The notes: generated by a model from the letters alone, not told the origin. Positions 19,601 through 32,971 are shown, counted from the first letter of the stretch. The stretch: 64,000 nucleotides of DNA from Botrytis cinerea B05.10 (GCF_000143535.2 NC_037315.1:806001-870000); one strand, 5' to 3'. A program made the numbers and translations.

Positions 19601-22600
19601 CCGCAACCTTTTCTTGCATGGCTCTTACAGCTCTGTTTAGTGGGATGATTTCATAGTATTTCGATTCCATATATTTATCCTGCAACTTGCGCAACAACGC
19701 AGTGTGTTCTTCTTGCGCACGTTTCGTTAAGCGTTCTATTTCGGCTTTGCATGCTTCCGCCTTTTCGGGTGCCACGCTATCGATGTTAATCCCCTTGATC
19801 CTCGAAACTACCGATGTCATAAACCTGTTCCATCGTTCTTCTATTTTTGTAAAAAGGTCGTTTTTCAACCTCAAATCATTATCTACTTTCCAGGTAATTC
19901 TTGTTCGAGGCACAACAATTTCGAGAAGGTCGATAGGATCATAGTGGATTCTAATGGCGACGTTGCGAAAGCCAAAATATCGCAAATGATCACGATGCAA
20001 ATCATGGGGACAAAATCCTGCCCTGAGATGCAACTCGCTGCTCCAAAAAGATAGTTCTAAATACTTACCAAAAGAGTATTTCCAAGTACTTTCAGACATG
20101 GGCATAACTTGAGTTTCCTTCTGACATTTTTTGCAATAGCTCCACATCAAAATGGAATCCTGAAGTCCTTTGATCTTACAAGGTGATCTTTCAACAAACA
20201 CAGTTATGCGTGCTTCGCCATGAACATAAGTTCGATGGTGCTCCGACATCTTACGATCGCAGCCATTAAACGTACATGTATTGTTGATCGTTAAGCACAA
20301 ATCCTCCACATACTGGCCCAATGTACAATCGGGATCTATTTCTGCCGATATTTCATGCTCAGTGTAGAATGCGAGGGTAAGAAGATCGGGCCCAGCGCAA
20401 GGAATCGAAGTTTCCGTGCAGACGACTGTGTATAGCACAGTAATATTTTGGTGTTCATATGGATCGAACAGGTTGAGATTCCCTTGAATAGAATTCTCCC
20501 ATTGCCGAGTCTGTGTCTGGTAATTATGCAAAGCCTTGTCGTACTCAGCATCATGTACAGCGTGCAGAACCTCCATGATTTGCCTAGGTGCATTTTTAAT
20601 ACTCTCATGGACCATGTCGGGCTTTATGAGCTGAAACTTCTGCGGCTTCGACTTTTCTGTATCGGTCTGCTCTTCAAACATGTCTTGGTCACGAAGTCTT
20701 TTCAAATAAACAAGTCTTCGCTCCTGCTCTCTAGCCCTAACCAATAGATAAGGTTGCATAAACTTCACAAATGGAGAGGCAGATAGGATTTTAGTTTGGT
20801 GCTTGGCAACCATATCGCTATAAAAGGTTGGCATGGGTACATCTTCTGGTAGATGGTCGTCATGGGAAGAGTGAACATGTGATTCATGTGCAGAGATCAT
20901 TCTGGAAATTTCCGGCTGTTGGTCAGTCGATATAGCTGTCTGAGTCTCCATAGTAGAGTCCGGGTTAATGTGAACTTTATCAGCGGATACACCTTCATTG
21001 TTGCCTGCCTCATCTTGAGAAGAATCTTTGACTTTATTCGACTCAGTAGCAGCCTGCAATACATTGCTCGCGGCCACAACTGTGTCTTGTTGAGGTATAG
21101 CATCCGAACCTATGAGTTTCGAAGTCTGTCCATTTTGTCTTGCTGGCGAGAGATTGCCAGTTTCTGCCACAGACGGGATCAAAACAAATTCATCCCTCAT
21201 TAGGCATGTTTCAAGCTTTAAATTATAGACCACGTACACCATGAATTCAGTGATCTGCTTCATTTTGGCAAGTACAGGCATGCTAGCACCCCGGAGAGCG
21301 ATGGTACATCCTAGCTCTTTTGGGCATCCAGATAAATATATGTAAGTCTTCTTTCTTCCTGGAATATCGCCATGGACATAAGTTTTCACATCAAACCCAG
21401 AACTCTTGCCTATGTGTACTGGCTTTAGAGCTACCATGTCGATAGACGAGATGACCTCTGTCTGAGCACATCTTGAAACCGCTTCTATTACTGAAGGTTT
21501 AACATTGTAGATAACAGCAATGTTTGCCTCGGCGAGATATTGCAAAGCAAGCCCGGAAATATGCTTCTGAACCAGAAGAAGCTGGGGACGCAGAGATGCA
21601 ATTCGATTCACCATGTTTCTCAAGAACTCTTTCTCTTGCGCGATAACAGGCTCCAGACTCATAAAAGACGATTGATGACGTTGATATTCAATGGGAAATG
21701 ATACAATAACAATGCGGGGATTCGAAATACTCCTAGGCATGCTTTTCAGAGCCAGATTCTTGGTGAATACGACGCCCGATACATATGAAGTGTCACCTGG
21801 TTTTCCACCGGGTATCTTTTTTAACTTGACGTAATGGCGAATATCTATATCATCACCGCGCCGGACGTCTGGATTTACATCGTCTGTGCACTGAAGAAGA
21901 ATAGGTATTAGGGCCTTCTCCCAAGAAGCAACGTTTGGAACGTCTGCATCTTCAAGTAATTGATGTAGCAGCCGCCGGACATGATGTAAACTAGCATTAT
22001 TTAACTCTATAGCAGGAGCCTTAGCATCTCGCATTGATGCACTTCGAGTCATTTTTGAAGACATGCCTGCCGGCGTGGGTACATCTGATAAGAGTTCCGA
22101 TGTAGCGATGTCTTCATTCACATTCCCAAACCCCTTCGCTAAGCCTGTTGGCTTCATTTGTCTTGGCGAGGGCCGAGTATGATGTAAAGTGTTACTAGCA
22201 ACGCTCAAATTACGACGACGATTCGGTCTTGTAAAAGCCCCCACAGTTGCACTAGCATCTTCTAAGCCTCGACTTGTGAAACTGATTCCACTGACACTTT
22301 TATCACCAGTTCTAGCCCTATGTCTTTTGGTAGCGTTCAGCAAAGAGCCAAAACCCGCTCTGTCATTTTCGAAAGGAGAAGTTGTAGTGTTACCATTGTT
22401 CAAAGTAGCAAAAATACTCATCTGTTCATCGGCGCTTGAGCCTTCATCCGACATGTATGGTGCCAGGTCTGGGTCAATAATATTATCGTCATGGAAGGCT
22501 GGTAGACGTGTTCCTTTTCCGATATCATCGGTTAGTCCCCGATGGAATGGTGCTCTGTCTCCGGCAGGGGATTTGAAACGACCAAGAAAATTGTGTTTTG

Positions 22601-24518
22601 ACTGGTGTCGCCTATGGCTGGAAGATGGAGGTCTCACAGCAGCAGACAAAGCTTTCAACGATCTGGATGAGCTTGGGCGACTCAGTTGCGGTGCATCTAT
22701 TTCTAAAATGGCGGAGCGCCTGTTGGAAGAATCTCCAATTCGTCGCGTGGCAGGTATGGCCATCATTGGGGTCGCTAGAGGTCTAGATTCGTCTCCTATC
22801 TTCACTGGATCATTTAAACTCTCCGGCAGATCTATTTTAGTTGATGTGGAGGAGTCAAACTTGGCCTGTTGAGAATGGAAGAAAGTCGGCAAGCCTGACT
22901 CGTCATCCGAATCGTCAGAACCGCTACTATCGTGGCGCCTGTTTATAATATCGAGGCAAGTCGTACACATCCGAAGTGAGCCCTGAACACCAAATCTTTG
23001 ACCTGAAATAGTCTGTGTGCATTTTGAGTCAAAGATACAGCCGCACGTTCTGCAATGATGTTTTCTGCGAAAGGCAGTGAAAGGATCGCCGCATAAGAAA
23101 CACTCTTTGCAAATGTCATCAGCCATCCAAAATTCCTTACTGAGGACTTGTTTTCTCATTTGTTCTAAGCGAGCGCTGACTACTTCTGCACTACCTCCAT
23201 TTGTAGTGGTGCCGGGTATGCGAGCTCTACCAGAGTAAGTGCGTGAAGAACGCTCATCTGTACCAAAAGAATCATGCCGTACATGATTATGTGCAGATGT
23301 ATGAACAGGACTAGCTTCTGCCGTACTGCGGTCTGTCGAAGAGGCACGTGATCCTTGATAGCCAGGGAGATGTGACTGAGTTATACGTTCGACAGCAGGG
23401 GCTCGCCTGGAAGTTTCTGGGATGAAAGGACGCGGTGTTGCATTCGGTCTTGGGTCTGAACTCTTTATGGAAGAAAGTGCAGACGATGCCGTTTTAGGGT
23501 TACTCTGAGATTTGGCCCTTCCTGTAGCGCTGCCATCACTAGCACGAAAGTTGATCTCCTGGGAATCCTTTTTGGGGTCTAAATTGCCTAGCGACATTCG
23601 CCCAGCCGATTCGCTTTTCATGTGCTCAAAATCAAAAGACTCCGAATCGTCTAAGCCCGAAGGATGGCCGGAAAAACGTCTACTTTCGGATGCGCTAGCT
23701 GATCCAAACGTGTTAGGGTGAGTGTAATCTGACGCCGAAGCTGGTTCGGATCTGTCTGAAGCACCTTTTCTATTTGCTTTGTCTGTAACATTTCCATCCG
23801 AACTTCCCAACCGAACCTTCTCTCCCTCTTTGAATGCAACCGCGTTGACAGGTGCAACGGTAGGGACAATAGCTGAAGACGAGGCGTTCTTGACCATTGG
23901 ATTGAGAGGAGGCCTGGTTGCCGATTTTGAGGTTAAGGGTGCCGACGAGAGCGAGGCTTTTGACGATTTGATAGCATGTGACTGCATTTCAGACGAATTT
24001 CCCATGAACGAAGATACGGATGGCGACTGAAGTTGTGAAGACGTGGTTGAAAGTTGGATGGGTGAAGCAGTAATGCCCGAATCCTCGCGCGCAAGACCTG
24101 CAGAACCTTTTGAACCCGGAGTAATATTCGATGCATTTTGACTCTTGATTGAAATCGTATCGAAGCTCTCATTGTCACCTTTCACGGAGGTGCTTCCTGC
24201 TTTATCTTTTCCTACTCCAACTGCGCCTTTAAAACGACTGTATAGACCACTCAACCCATTTTGCATAATATCTCCAGCTAAGCCTTTACTTTCAGGGTTC
24301 GAGGAAGATGGAGGTGGGGGAGCAAACTCATTGAACGTGGTAAGGGTCTCTGACTGACAAGCAGTACTATGTATTTTATCAAGAGCTTGTGCCAGCTGTT
24401 CCTTATCGACGGGGGTGGTCGCAGGAAGTGATACTAACGATTCTCGACGAGATCGTGCTGCTAGTGGAATCAATAGCGGCGCCATCACAGAAGGCTTTGG
24501 GGATCCATGAGATGACAT
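16645..24518 (-). CDS. fab1: 1-phosphatidylinositol-3-phosphate 5-kinase Fab1 (PIKfyve)
   Basis: The protein is about 2,535 residues. It makes PI(3,5)P2 on vacuole/endosome membranes and controls vacuole size and traffic. Six exons are inferred: 24518-17283, 17232-17134, 17082-17001, 16945-16893, 16836-16788 and 16733-16645. The N-terminus is Ser-rich with the conserved LTTFNEF motif. A FYVE zinc finger lies at about 465-530 (paired Cys, RKHHCRTCG). A TCP1/Cpn60-like domain lies at about 840-1100 and a Cys-rich CHK region at about 1360-1560. A PIPK-type lipid kinase domain covers about 2130-2530, with [12 protein letters not shown] and [18 protein letters not shown] encoded in the small 3' exons. 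The reading frame closes correctly at every junction and the tail APNSWHQ matches the expected fungal end. All introns sit in the last 640 bp of coding sequence. Confidence 0.95.
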
Positions 24519-25731
24519 CTTCTTTTCCTACACACGCTGGCAAGCTCTTCGTTGAGCGTGGAGAAATTGTGAGGGTGGATTCAGAGCTCTTGGTTCTTAG
24601 CAAACCGACGCTCTCTCTCCTATCAAGAGCAAATCATATATTGTGTTCGATAAACCACAGTTGTGCGACAGCTTAGACCGCTTTGAGTTTGCGCATTCAC
24701 GGCATGAAGTTGATTTGTAAAGGTAGATGGGTTGTCTTGCGGAACGAAATGTGCAGATTGCTCTTTGGCTGGATGGATGGATGGTCAGCCAGATGAGATG
24801 AACGACCTGGATAGAATCACTAACTGGAAAGTGGTGGCAGCATTTCTTATGACAATGACAATTTACTGGTATTATTGCATACGCTACAGCAGTATTTGTT
24901 TTCGCTTTATGAGTCGAAGAGTAAGCTGCATTTTGGGAAGGATCAATAGAAACGAATGCACTTTGTTTGAAAAGCGTTGTGAGAATATTGGAATTTCCCC
25001 TCATGCAAGCAGTTCACACCTGAGTGGTAGGGTCGCACGGGTAGCTTCACATGGTCGAAAAAGCGCCCCACCAAATCACGTTCACTTTGATACCTAGGCG
25101 TCTGATAGCAATGTAAGGAGGTGTTGGAGTCGGAGTGGTGTGTTTATGGTAATTTGGAAGGCTGTAGATGTGTTCATCCCGCTTTCGGTTCAAAATCATG
25201 ACTTTCTGAGTTGTTGTCGAATATTGAAAAGAACGTCTATTTCCTGACGATATCTACCCTTCAGTACATAGAGAACAAGGTTTGCAAACTGCTATGACGG
25301 CACATTGGCATTCCGATCACCATCAGCCACAGCCACAGCCACACACGCCAGCCACATGACCCTTACATGCTCACTCTTGCCTAGCACGTGCCTAGGAGGT
25401 GCCTACTCCACTCTATTTGATATCGCGAACGCGTCTTCCAGATTATAGTCAAATCAACTCAAATCAACTCAACTCGACTCAACTCGATCCATTCACTACA
25501 CTCTACAATCTGAATGCTATGAGTATTGACTGCGTACTGGAAATACTGTCGCTACAATAATCTTCTTTTATACTTTCCAGAAGGTCCACCTAGGTAATTT
25601 AACAAAATGTTATGACACTACATTGTCTTTGCATCTATGAGTTGGTGAGATTGTGATTTCAGATTCACAGATTCATATTCGGATTTGATATTACAACACC
25701 GGGTATCAAATCCACAGCAATCAACTTCATC
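24519..25731. other. Divergent promoter region, fab1 and TPP1-like gene
   Basis: These 1.2 kb lie between divergent starts. A CACAGCCACAGCCAC run occurs near 25325-25350, and CAAATCAACT/CAACTCGACT direct repeats lie at about 25450-25490. No gene is supported. Confidence 0.5.
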
Positions 25732-28700
25732 ATGACTCTCTTGCGAGGCTGGCTTGCCCAAAATATTGAACAATCGTTGGAAGAAGCACTGGTTTGGCTG
25801 AAATCAACGTGTGTGGCACATGAAAATTCCTACAAGTCTCACGAACAATTCTCTTACGAGCAGGAAAGACTCTCCATCAAGCTGGAAAAGCCTGGATTGA
25901 TTCATCTGATAAGTGTGGGTCCATCACTTGAACCTTTTTCTCAACAGTTCTGTCTATTGACACATGTACAGGACAGCAAGGCGCAGGATTCAATGCAGTC
26001 TATGATGGTATCTGATGGTACCACTAAGATCGCAGCAATATTCCAACAAGACTTTCTGAATCGCTATTTGGAGAAGCACAAAAGGACACTGGGCGAGTTT
26101 ATTGGAGAAACTCTAGCGGCGGAGAAGTTGCAATTGGTACGATGATCTCGCCACTTTATAATAAGTTCCTAGGAGTACTAACTTCGACTTCGGGTGTGTG
26201 AATTCAATATTCCTGTAGAGCTACCAACCAGGTTATACCTGGAGATCCCAAGTTTTAAGCCCAAAGGGCCGCAAGATGTTTCTGGCTCAGCACGTGCTGT
26301 AGACATTGGAGGAACCATTGGTAACAAATTAGATGCAATCAAGGAGTTCCTGAATGCTGAAAATCGCGGGAACACTGTTTACCAAAATTTCGAACTCGAA
26401 TCCCAAAACACTTCAACACCTTCACAGTCTGTTATGCTTGCGACACAGGATCCCGCCAGTATTTTGGAATTAAGAAGAGAAAAGAGTACTGTTTCTGATC
26501 TGGATCGACCAAACCTGCGCACTGCGAATTCTGATGTCCTAGCAATTCTTCAGAATGGTACGGCCGTTCAAACTGCAGATGACAGTCCTCATCTCAGTAA
26601 GCTAGAACAACCACTTGACTCGGCCGATACTACGGAATTGGCACAGCGACTTTCGCCAAAATCAAGTTTTGTTGTTGCCGGCAATTTGGAAACAGGTAAT
26701 GAAACGAGACTCATAAACGATTTGCAGGTCCAAAAGTCTCCCAGGCCTTCCATAGACGAACAAAGTAATGGCAACAATAGTATGCCAGGGGATGGGAGGC
26801 CTAATGCAAACAACATGACACTCGAGGCTATGGAACCTTCCAGTGGGAAAATATACGATAATTCTCCAATCAACGAAGCATTGCCATTTCAGAAAACCCT
26901 TTCGTATAATCTACACCCTTATGGTCGTATTTCAAAAGAACAGAACGACTGGTGCAAGCGTCCGGACTCGGTTGCTTCGTTCTCGGATGGTCGTAGATCC
27001 ACACCAAATCTACCCCCAGCAATTTTGAAATCTCAACTAGCTTTTTACGAGAATTTGCTCACTACACGAGCTTCAGCTACTGCTGAGAATGCAGTACAGA
27101 GCAGTCAGGCCTCCAAGCCAGACTCGAGCCAGGACACCATCGAGACGGAAAATGGGGATGATTGCAAGAATAATCCCGGTGCCCTTCGTCAGTCGAAAGA
27201 CACTGAAGAACATGAATGTACTCTTGAAAATCCGCAGTCTAAAGCTCTGCTTGATAGTGATGATGGTCATCAGTCGGATAGTGACTCAAGTGACATGACA
27301 GAAGTTAGTTGCCCTAGTCCAGAACGAAATTCAAGACCTAGACAGGCGATCGAGGAAAACCACACCTATCAAAATTCAAATGGAAATCGTACAAACCCAC
27401 CAATAGAGCACAGCGATGATGAGGATCATCATTTAGATAGCGAGTTGAGTGATGCGACGGAAGTTAGCTGCCCTAGTTCAAAACGCAACTCAAGGCCCAG
27501 ACAAGTTGTTGGGGAAAACGAAAGCATGAAGCGGATTGCAGATCGAGAGAATTCTCTAACGATGGAAAATAGTGACCGAACGCATAGTTCCGATAGTTCT
27601 GATGTGCCAGTCTTAGAGGCTCGTCAAGAGACTATCCCGCAATCTTCTCCCAATGTCACAGAAAACAACGCGACTTGTGCCATTAAGGTCAAAGCATCTA
27701 CAGCACCAGTCCCATACCCATCTAATAGTCTTTCCGATGATGAGGAACTTGAAATGGATATTCCGCATGTCTTGGGCGACGAAATTCGGAGCGAAAATTC
27801 TCCACTTTCTGCTGACGTAGACAATGGGGTCCAGAGTCGCAAATCACCTGCAGATGATCTCCCACAATTTTCACAGCATCAGCTCGAAGCCGCGCAGCGT
27901 AAGTCTGAAGTACAGGTCGAAAAGACTCCGAACCACAAAAAAAGGCTGAACACAGAATTGTTATCAGATTTTGTGATTCCTGGAACTTACAATAACCCAC
28001 AAAACGAAACAATTGAAGACAGTTTATTTGTCCCCGAATCCGGTCGAATCCAGTCACCCACACTTCCGAAAGCACCTTCTCAGATGATCGACACATTCGG
28101 TGAGACGCCTCAAGACAAAAACGAGCCAGATAACTCTAAGATTCAACACTCTCGTGACCAGCAGGTATCATCAAGGCCTAGTGATCATATAGCTTATCCG
28201 AGCGCACCAAGAACTCAGTATTTCCAATCTGTACCAATTCCCAATCTTGATGGGGCTATTTCTGATGGCTTGCACTCTCCCAGTAGGAGTCCTTCTATAA
28301 GCTTTCTACCATTAAGCCAGAGTTCTCCAGAGCAAGGGCATGATGGGGACCGTCCTGTCAAGCGGCAAAAACTTACAGACCCTCTAGCTCTACAGCAGGT
28401 TTTAGGTTTCAGCCAAGAGGAATCGCCATATAAAAACAGGAACGAAATGGTTAGAGCCAACAGGCGTGAGATACGAGAGGTCCTACAAAGACGATCACCA
28501 ATGACAGGTTCAGGAATACTCAGCAATGATACCGAGGGAACACAAAATGTGGCACTTCCAGAAGATTCCCAAATGAGCCGCAATATATTCGAGAAAGATT
28601 TACCTGGTTCAGTAATCTCTGATCAGACCTTCACACTGTACAAAAACCTACTTCCAGGCCAATCATCTCCCCCTTTTAACGGTCGCAACACGGCCACAAC

Positions 28701-30030
28701 TTCAATTCTACCCGGAAGAACTCGGCCGAGCTCAGAGAATTCCTACCAGTCGAAACAGCAGCCCACTTTACTCTTTGAGAAGTATTCTAATACTTATCCA
28801 CGCTACAAGGGTAGTAAGAGACAATTCATTTGTGCACTTGTATATCTGGAGTGGCTTGAGACCCCCACCAGACAGCCTCGGGCATCATTATGGGATGATT
28901 TTGTTTGGTTCTATACTTTGTACATGGACCATGTCCTCGACAGTAGAAACAGATTGAGTGGAATTAGATTCTATAATGAATTGGGGATTTCTGATCCCTA
29001 TTTTACTCGCTCTAATAACAGAACAGGACCGATAATCACTACAGAAAGCCTCAAAGCTGCTTTATCGCCCGAATCTCCAGATTATGGTGTTATTGAAGAC
29101 TTGCGTGGAAAATACAGAAGCACTGCTTCGCATCCGCTGATTGGTCCTGGGAGCATCAGAGCAAGCTCTGTGAGGCAACAATCGAGTGAGCTCAATCCTG
29201 TTGCAAACACTGATACCCCTTTACGGTCAGAAGCCTCTACTCATATTGAAAAATTTGCCTCACAAAAATCCTCCCAAAGTTCTGATCGACCGCCATCATC
29301 AAGAAACGAGGGACTCTCACCAACGTTGCAAAAGAAGAGGCGGAATCATTCAAAAACAATAGCCTCGAGGAACGGAACCCCAGAAGACCTTTCACTGCCA
29401 ACTGTAGCGTCAATATCACAGTCAAATTCATCTAAAATGCCAGAGACAAATGAGCCGCCATCAAGGGCTTCAAAAGAACCTGGAAAAGCTCTAGGAAGGT
29501 TTTTCGAAACCCCGAGTCAATTGTCATTCTTATCAGATGTAAGATCGCCGCCTCATAACAGTTCCCCGCCTCTTCAAAATCTGGCATCACCACAGAGTTT
29601 GCGGAAGACTCCGGATGGTCCATCATTAGTACAAACAAACTCTTGTGAGTTGGCAAGCCCAATTCACAGAGGAACTCCACGTATCGTGAGTGAAACAGAT
29701 TCTTCGAGAAAACGCAGGTCGCAGGAACGTTTATCAAAATCCTCTCGTGGAAGATCAGCATCTCCACCGCCGCCACGGAAGATCCAGAAATATACGACAG
29801 ACTCAAATCTACCGGAGAAGGTTGATGCAGGCCTCGAAAACCAAGAACAACAAATGAGCCTTGGAAAATCAACAAAACTCTCATCGATCGCATCGACCTT
29901 CAGTGGTAAGTGGGAATTTGGCAAGTATCTCGCGCAAAGACGAAGGGAGAGCGGCGTTCGTCGTTCAAGATTGACGCCAAGGACTAGCTTCGGCTTGAAG
30001 CCAAGATCTGGCAGGGACAATAAAGGCTAG
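25732..30030 (+). CDS. Large protein with TPP1/Tpz1-like N-terminal OB fold (shelterin candidate)
   Basis: Exon 1 (25732-26136) and exon 2 (26221-30030) are joined over an 84-nt intron with a TACTAAC branch site; the length is about 1,404 residues. The start LLRGWLAQNIEQSLEE, the strand-rich stretch ending in VSDGTTKIAAIF, and LYLEIPSFKPKG resemble the TPP1/Tpz1/Est3 OB fold that links telomere-bound proteins to telomerase. A very long Ser/Asn/Pro-rich disordered part follows, with an internal 53-codon duplication (27254-27571). Near residues 1,000-1,090 is a compact Trp/Tyr-rich domain (FICALVYLEWLE, LWDDFVWFYTLYMDHV). The C-terminus is basic. A further 57-nt in-frame segment at 25915-25971 may be an intron. 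That the gene is real is secure; the shelterin identity is inference from pattern. Confidence 0.6.
27254..27571 (+). repeat. Internal tandem duplication, 159-nt unit
   Basis: Two copies spaced exactly 159 nt (53 codons) each encode acidic D/S residues followed by TEVSCPS, a short variable part and RNSRPRQ. The DNA copies have diverged at many silent positions. Confidence 0.75.
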
Positions 30031-30893
30031 CACATCTAAAAGCGTGCGGGTGGGGGTCGTTCCTTCTTCGAAGCTAGCCCAGTGTTTAAGAATCTGTACT
30101 TAGTAGTTGTGGAGAGAGGCGTGTCAACTCACAAAAGGTTATCAATACTCAAGAATAATACGAAACACATTAACAAATTGTGTTCGAGCACCAATGTGAG
30201 AGAGCTGCTCTGCTATTCCATTCAAACATCGCTGCCCTTATGGCCCGGGCTCAGGCCATAAAATAAAATCTAGTCTAGGGAGGGTGTGTAAGTGGGGAGC
30301 TGTCTACGTGATAGGCTAATGCTATTGAAATATGAATTAGAGGCCCACAGGGACTGCATGGCATGTAAAACGAACTCTTGGAAATAATTCATACAGCACA
30401 ACGTTGAATGAGTTGGCCAATAGCAAACACCATTTACTACTGCATGCATTGTGTGAAACTGAATGCACATGTGTATATATGTTCTCTAGACATTAAAGGA
30501 ACACATTTAGGTAGATTCCCGTCAGAGAAATGGGGCATTTCAACAACATACAAGTTACAATGGCATCAATATTAATTATACGAACCACTCCTAAAGGACC
30601 CCTCATTGCCACATCTGATACGATTAGAGACTAACTCTCACCGTCCAGGGATAATAAGGAGGTACATAAGCAACTCCCTTACAGCTCACATCCTCGTATC
30701 AATTCATTTCAATCAATCAATCACGTTGCTTTTTGGGCCCTCCTTGCATGAGATCCAACGCCTCCTCCTTAATCCTTTAATGCTTATGTAGCATATTACT
30801 TTCACTCACCGTCCTTATATCTTCTTTGCCCACATCTCTACTTCGTCGCTGCTCAACAAATATTGTTTAGAATCAAGTCAAGCAATTTCAAAC
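30031..30893. other. Intergenic region
   Basis: This holds the 3' region of the TPP1-like gene and the promoter and 5' UTR of the UDP-rhamnose gene, the latter pyrimidine-rich from about 30750. No further feature is supported. Confidence 0.55.
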
Positions 30894-31896
30894 ATGTCAT
30901 CATCAAACCGTTTTTTGATCTGGGGAGGAGAAGGTTGGGTTGCTGGTATGTCGAACACCCCCCCCACCCCCTTTCAAGAGCTTCTGAACCGTGCTAACCC
31001 AGTTTCCCCAGGACATCTCAAGACTCTTCTCGAAAGCCAGGGAAAGGAAGTTTACACCACCACTGTTCGCATGCAAAATCGGGAATCTGTCATTGCAGAA
31101 ATTGAAAAAGTCAAGCCAACTCATGTTCTTAACTGTGCTGGCTGCACTGGACGCCCCAACGTCGATTGGTGCGAGGACAACAAGGAGGAGACGATTCGAA
31201 GCAATGTTATCGGAACATTGAACTTGACCGATGTTTGCTACTTGAAGGGTATTCACATTACTGTCTTCGCTACAGGATGTATCTATACCTATAACGATGA
31301 GCATCCAATTGGCGGACCTGGATTCTTGGAGACTGATCCAGCCAACTTTGCTGGCTCATTCTACTCGGAAACTAAGGCCCACGTTGAGGAGGTTCGTACA
31401 ATCTCTTCAATGATTTCGGAGACAGATGCTGACAATTACTGCGCAGGTTATGAAGACATACAACAACACCCTTATCCTCCGACTTCGAATGCCCGTCAGT
31501 GATGATCTCCATTCCCGTAACTTCGTCACCAAGATTGCCAAATATGACCGTGTAGTCGATATCCCCAACTCAAATACCATTCTCCACGATCTTCTCCCTG
31601 CTTCCATCCTCATGGCCGAGCACAAAGATACCGGTATCTACAACTTTACCAACCCAGGAGCCATTTCTCACAACGAGGTTTTGGCTCTCTTCAAGGAATA
31701 TGTGAGACCAGATTTCACATGGAAGAACTTCACATTGGAGGAACAATCCAAGGTCATCAAGGCGGGACGAAGTAATTGCAAGTTGGATACCACTAAGTTG
31801 GTCAAGAAGTTGAGCGAGTATGGATACGAGGTCCCAGAAATTCACGAGGCGTACAAGGGATGTTTCCAAAGAATGGCTGCTGCTGGCACCAAATAG
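30894..31896 (+). CDS. UDP-4-keto-6-deoxyglucose 3,5-epimerase/4-reductase (UDP-rhamnose synthesis)
   Basis: Three exons are inferred, 30894-30945, 31012-31391 and 31447-31896, giving 293 residues, the usual size for the eukaryotic NRS/ER (RmlD-like) family. The enzyme converts UDP-4-keto-6-deoxyglucose to UDP-L-rhamnose using NAD(P)H. The nucleotide-binding loop WGGEGWVAGH is completed across intron 1. The short-chain reductase signature FYSETK holds the catalytic Tyr and Lys. GCTGRPNVDWCE and NFTNPGAISHNEVL match the plant and fungal epimerase/reductases. Botrytis is known to carry this activity (called bcer there, from memory). The partner 4,6-dehydratase is not in this window. Intron 2 uses an unusual GTTCGT donor, which is the only one that keeps the frame. 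Confidence 0.9.
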
Positions 31897-32971
31897 ATGG
31901 GGCTCGCATGTGGCATGTAACATGGGCACACGCAACGGCTGTAATTCTGTGTCTTGTCGTCTGAAGTATTTCTCTACCCTAAAACGTGGTTGGATATCTT
32001 CTTCGATATCTTTTAAATAAACATACTTATTATTATTGTCCAATATGGCCGGCCTATGATTTTCTCCCATGTACACTTGTGGTATATATGACTATAGCCA
32101 CGAGCCAGCATAACATTGTTGTCAGAGGGGCTACGATGATACACAACGGTTCTACGTACGCCAGCATGAATTCTGCAGCTTAATTGTTGCTCCCGCATGC
32201 CATTGATACAGATGAACATGTTCACAGCCTCGTATTGAGCAGCCAATCCATGTTTTGCGATGATAGCCACCCAATCTTTCCCAATTCCTCTTTCTTTTAT
32301 GACGTTTCCGTCTTCCCCAAGCTGATTCGCCGGGTGCATTGATGAAATCTTAATCTCAAAAGTACTCGCACACTGTATTTTATGGATCCTTGGCTGCCCC
32401 TCCATGAACGAAAATTTCATGCAAACGAACTGAGACAACACTAGCCTTATTACTGTGTAAAAACAAAAGTACTAGGTAGGCAGGTAGGAAACTTGACAGC
32501 AAATGACCCGATAATCAAAATCCGATATAAAAAGAAAACAATAACAAAGCCATCGTCAGATGTAGCTAATGAGTATCCAACTAGCCAAATCATATAAATA
32601 ACGTCTCTACACAAGAGAAAGAAGAAAAGGAATGACAGACATTGGAATCGTTCGTAATCGTGATTGTGAATACCTGCGTGCCCAAGCTCATCAGCCACCC
32701 TCGCCTTCGCTTTTATGTCAGTCAGTCAACAAAGCCTCGCGTCATACTGTCACAATCTCGGCATTCCCATTCTTGAATTGCGAGAGAAAATAATTTCAGC
32801 CTTACACCAAAATCCTACCAAGTCACTGTATATTCATCCCATCCCGACTTTCCTTGTCAGTAAAGTCGCGGAATATACTGTTTTCTCTCTACTCTATCTG
32901 TTTACCTATTACAACCAACCGTTGGGCTCAAATAGCCTCATTCCCTAGAGTACCCCTCAGCAACCGTGAAA
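31897..32971. other. Intergenic region
   Basis: About 1.07 kb between two plus-strand genes. A minus-strand open frame of 142 codons (32013-32441) overlaps the 3' UTR and has no domain or sound codon use. No supported gene is present. Confidence 0.5.

Noticed and set aside
32013..32441. 142-codon minus-strand frame
   Set aside because: It is antisense to the 3' region of the UDP-rhamnose gene, with unlikely composition and no recognisable domain.
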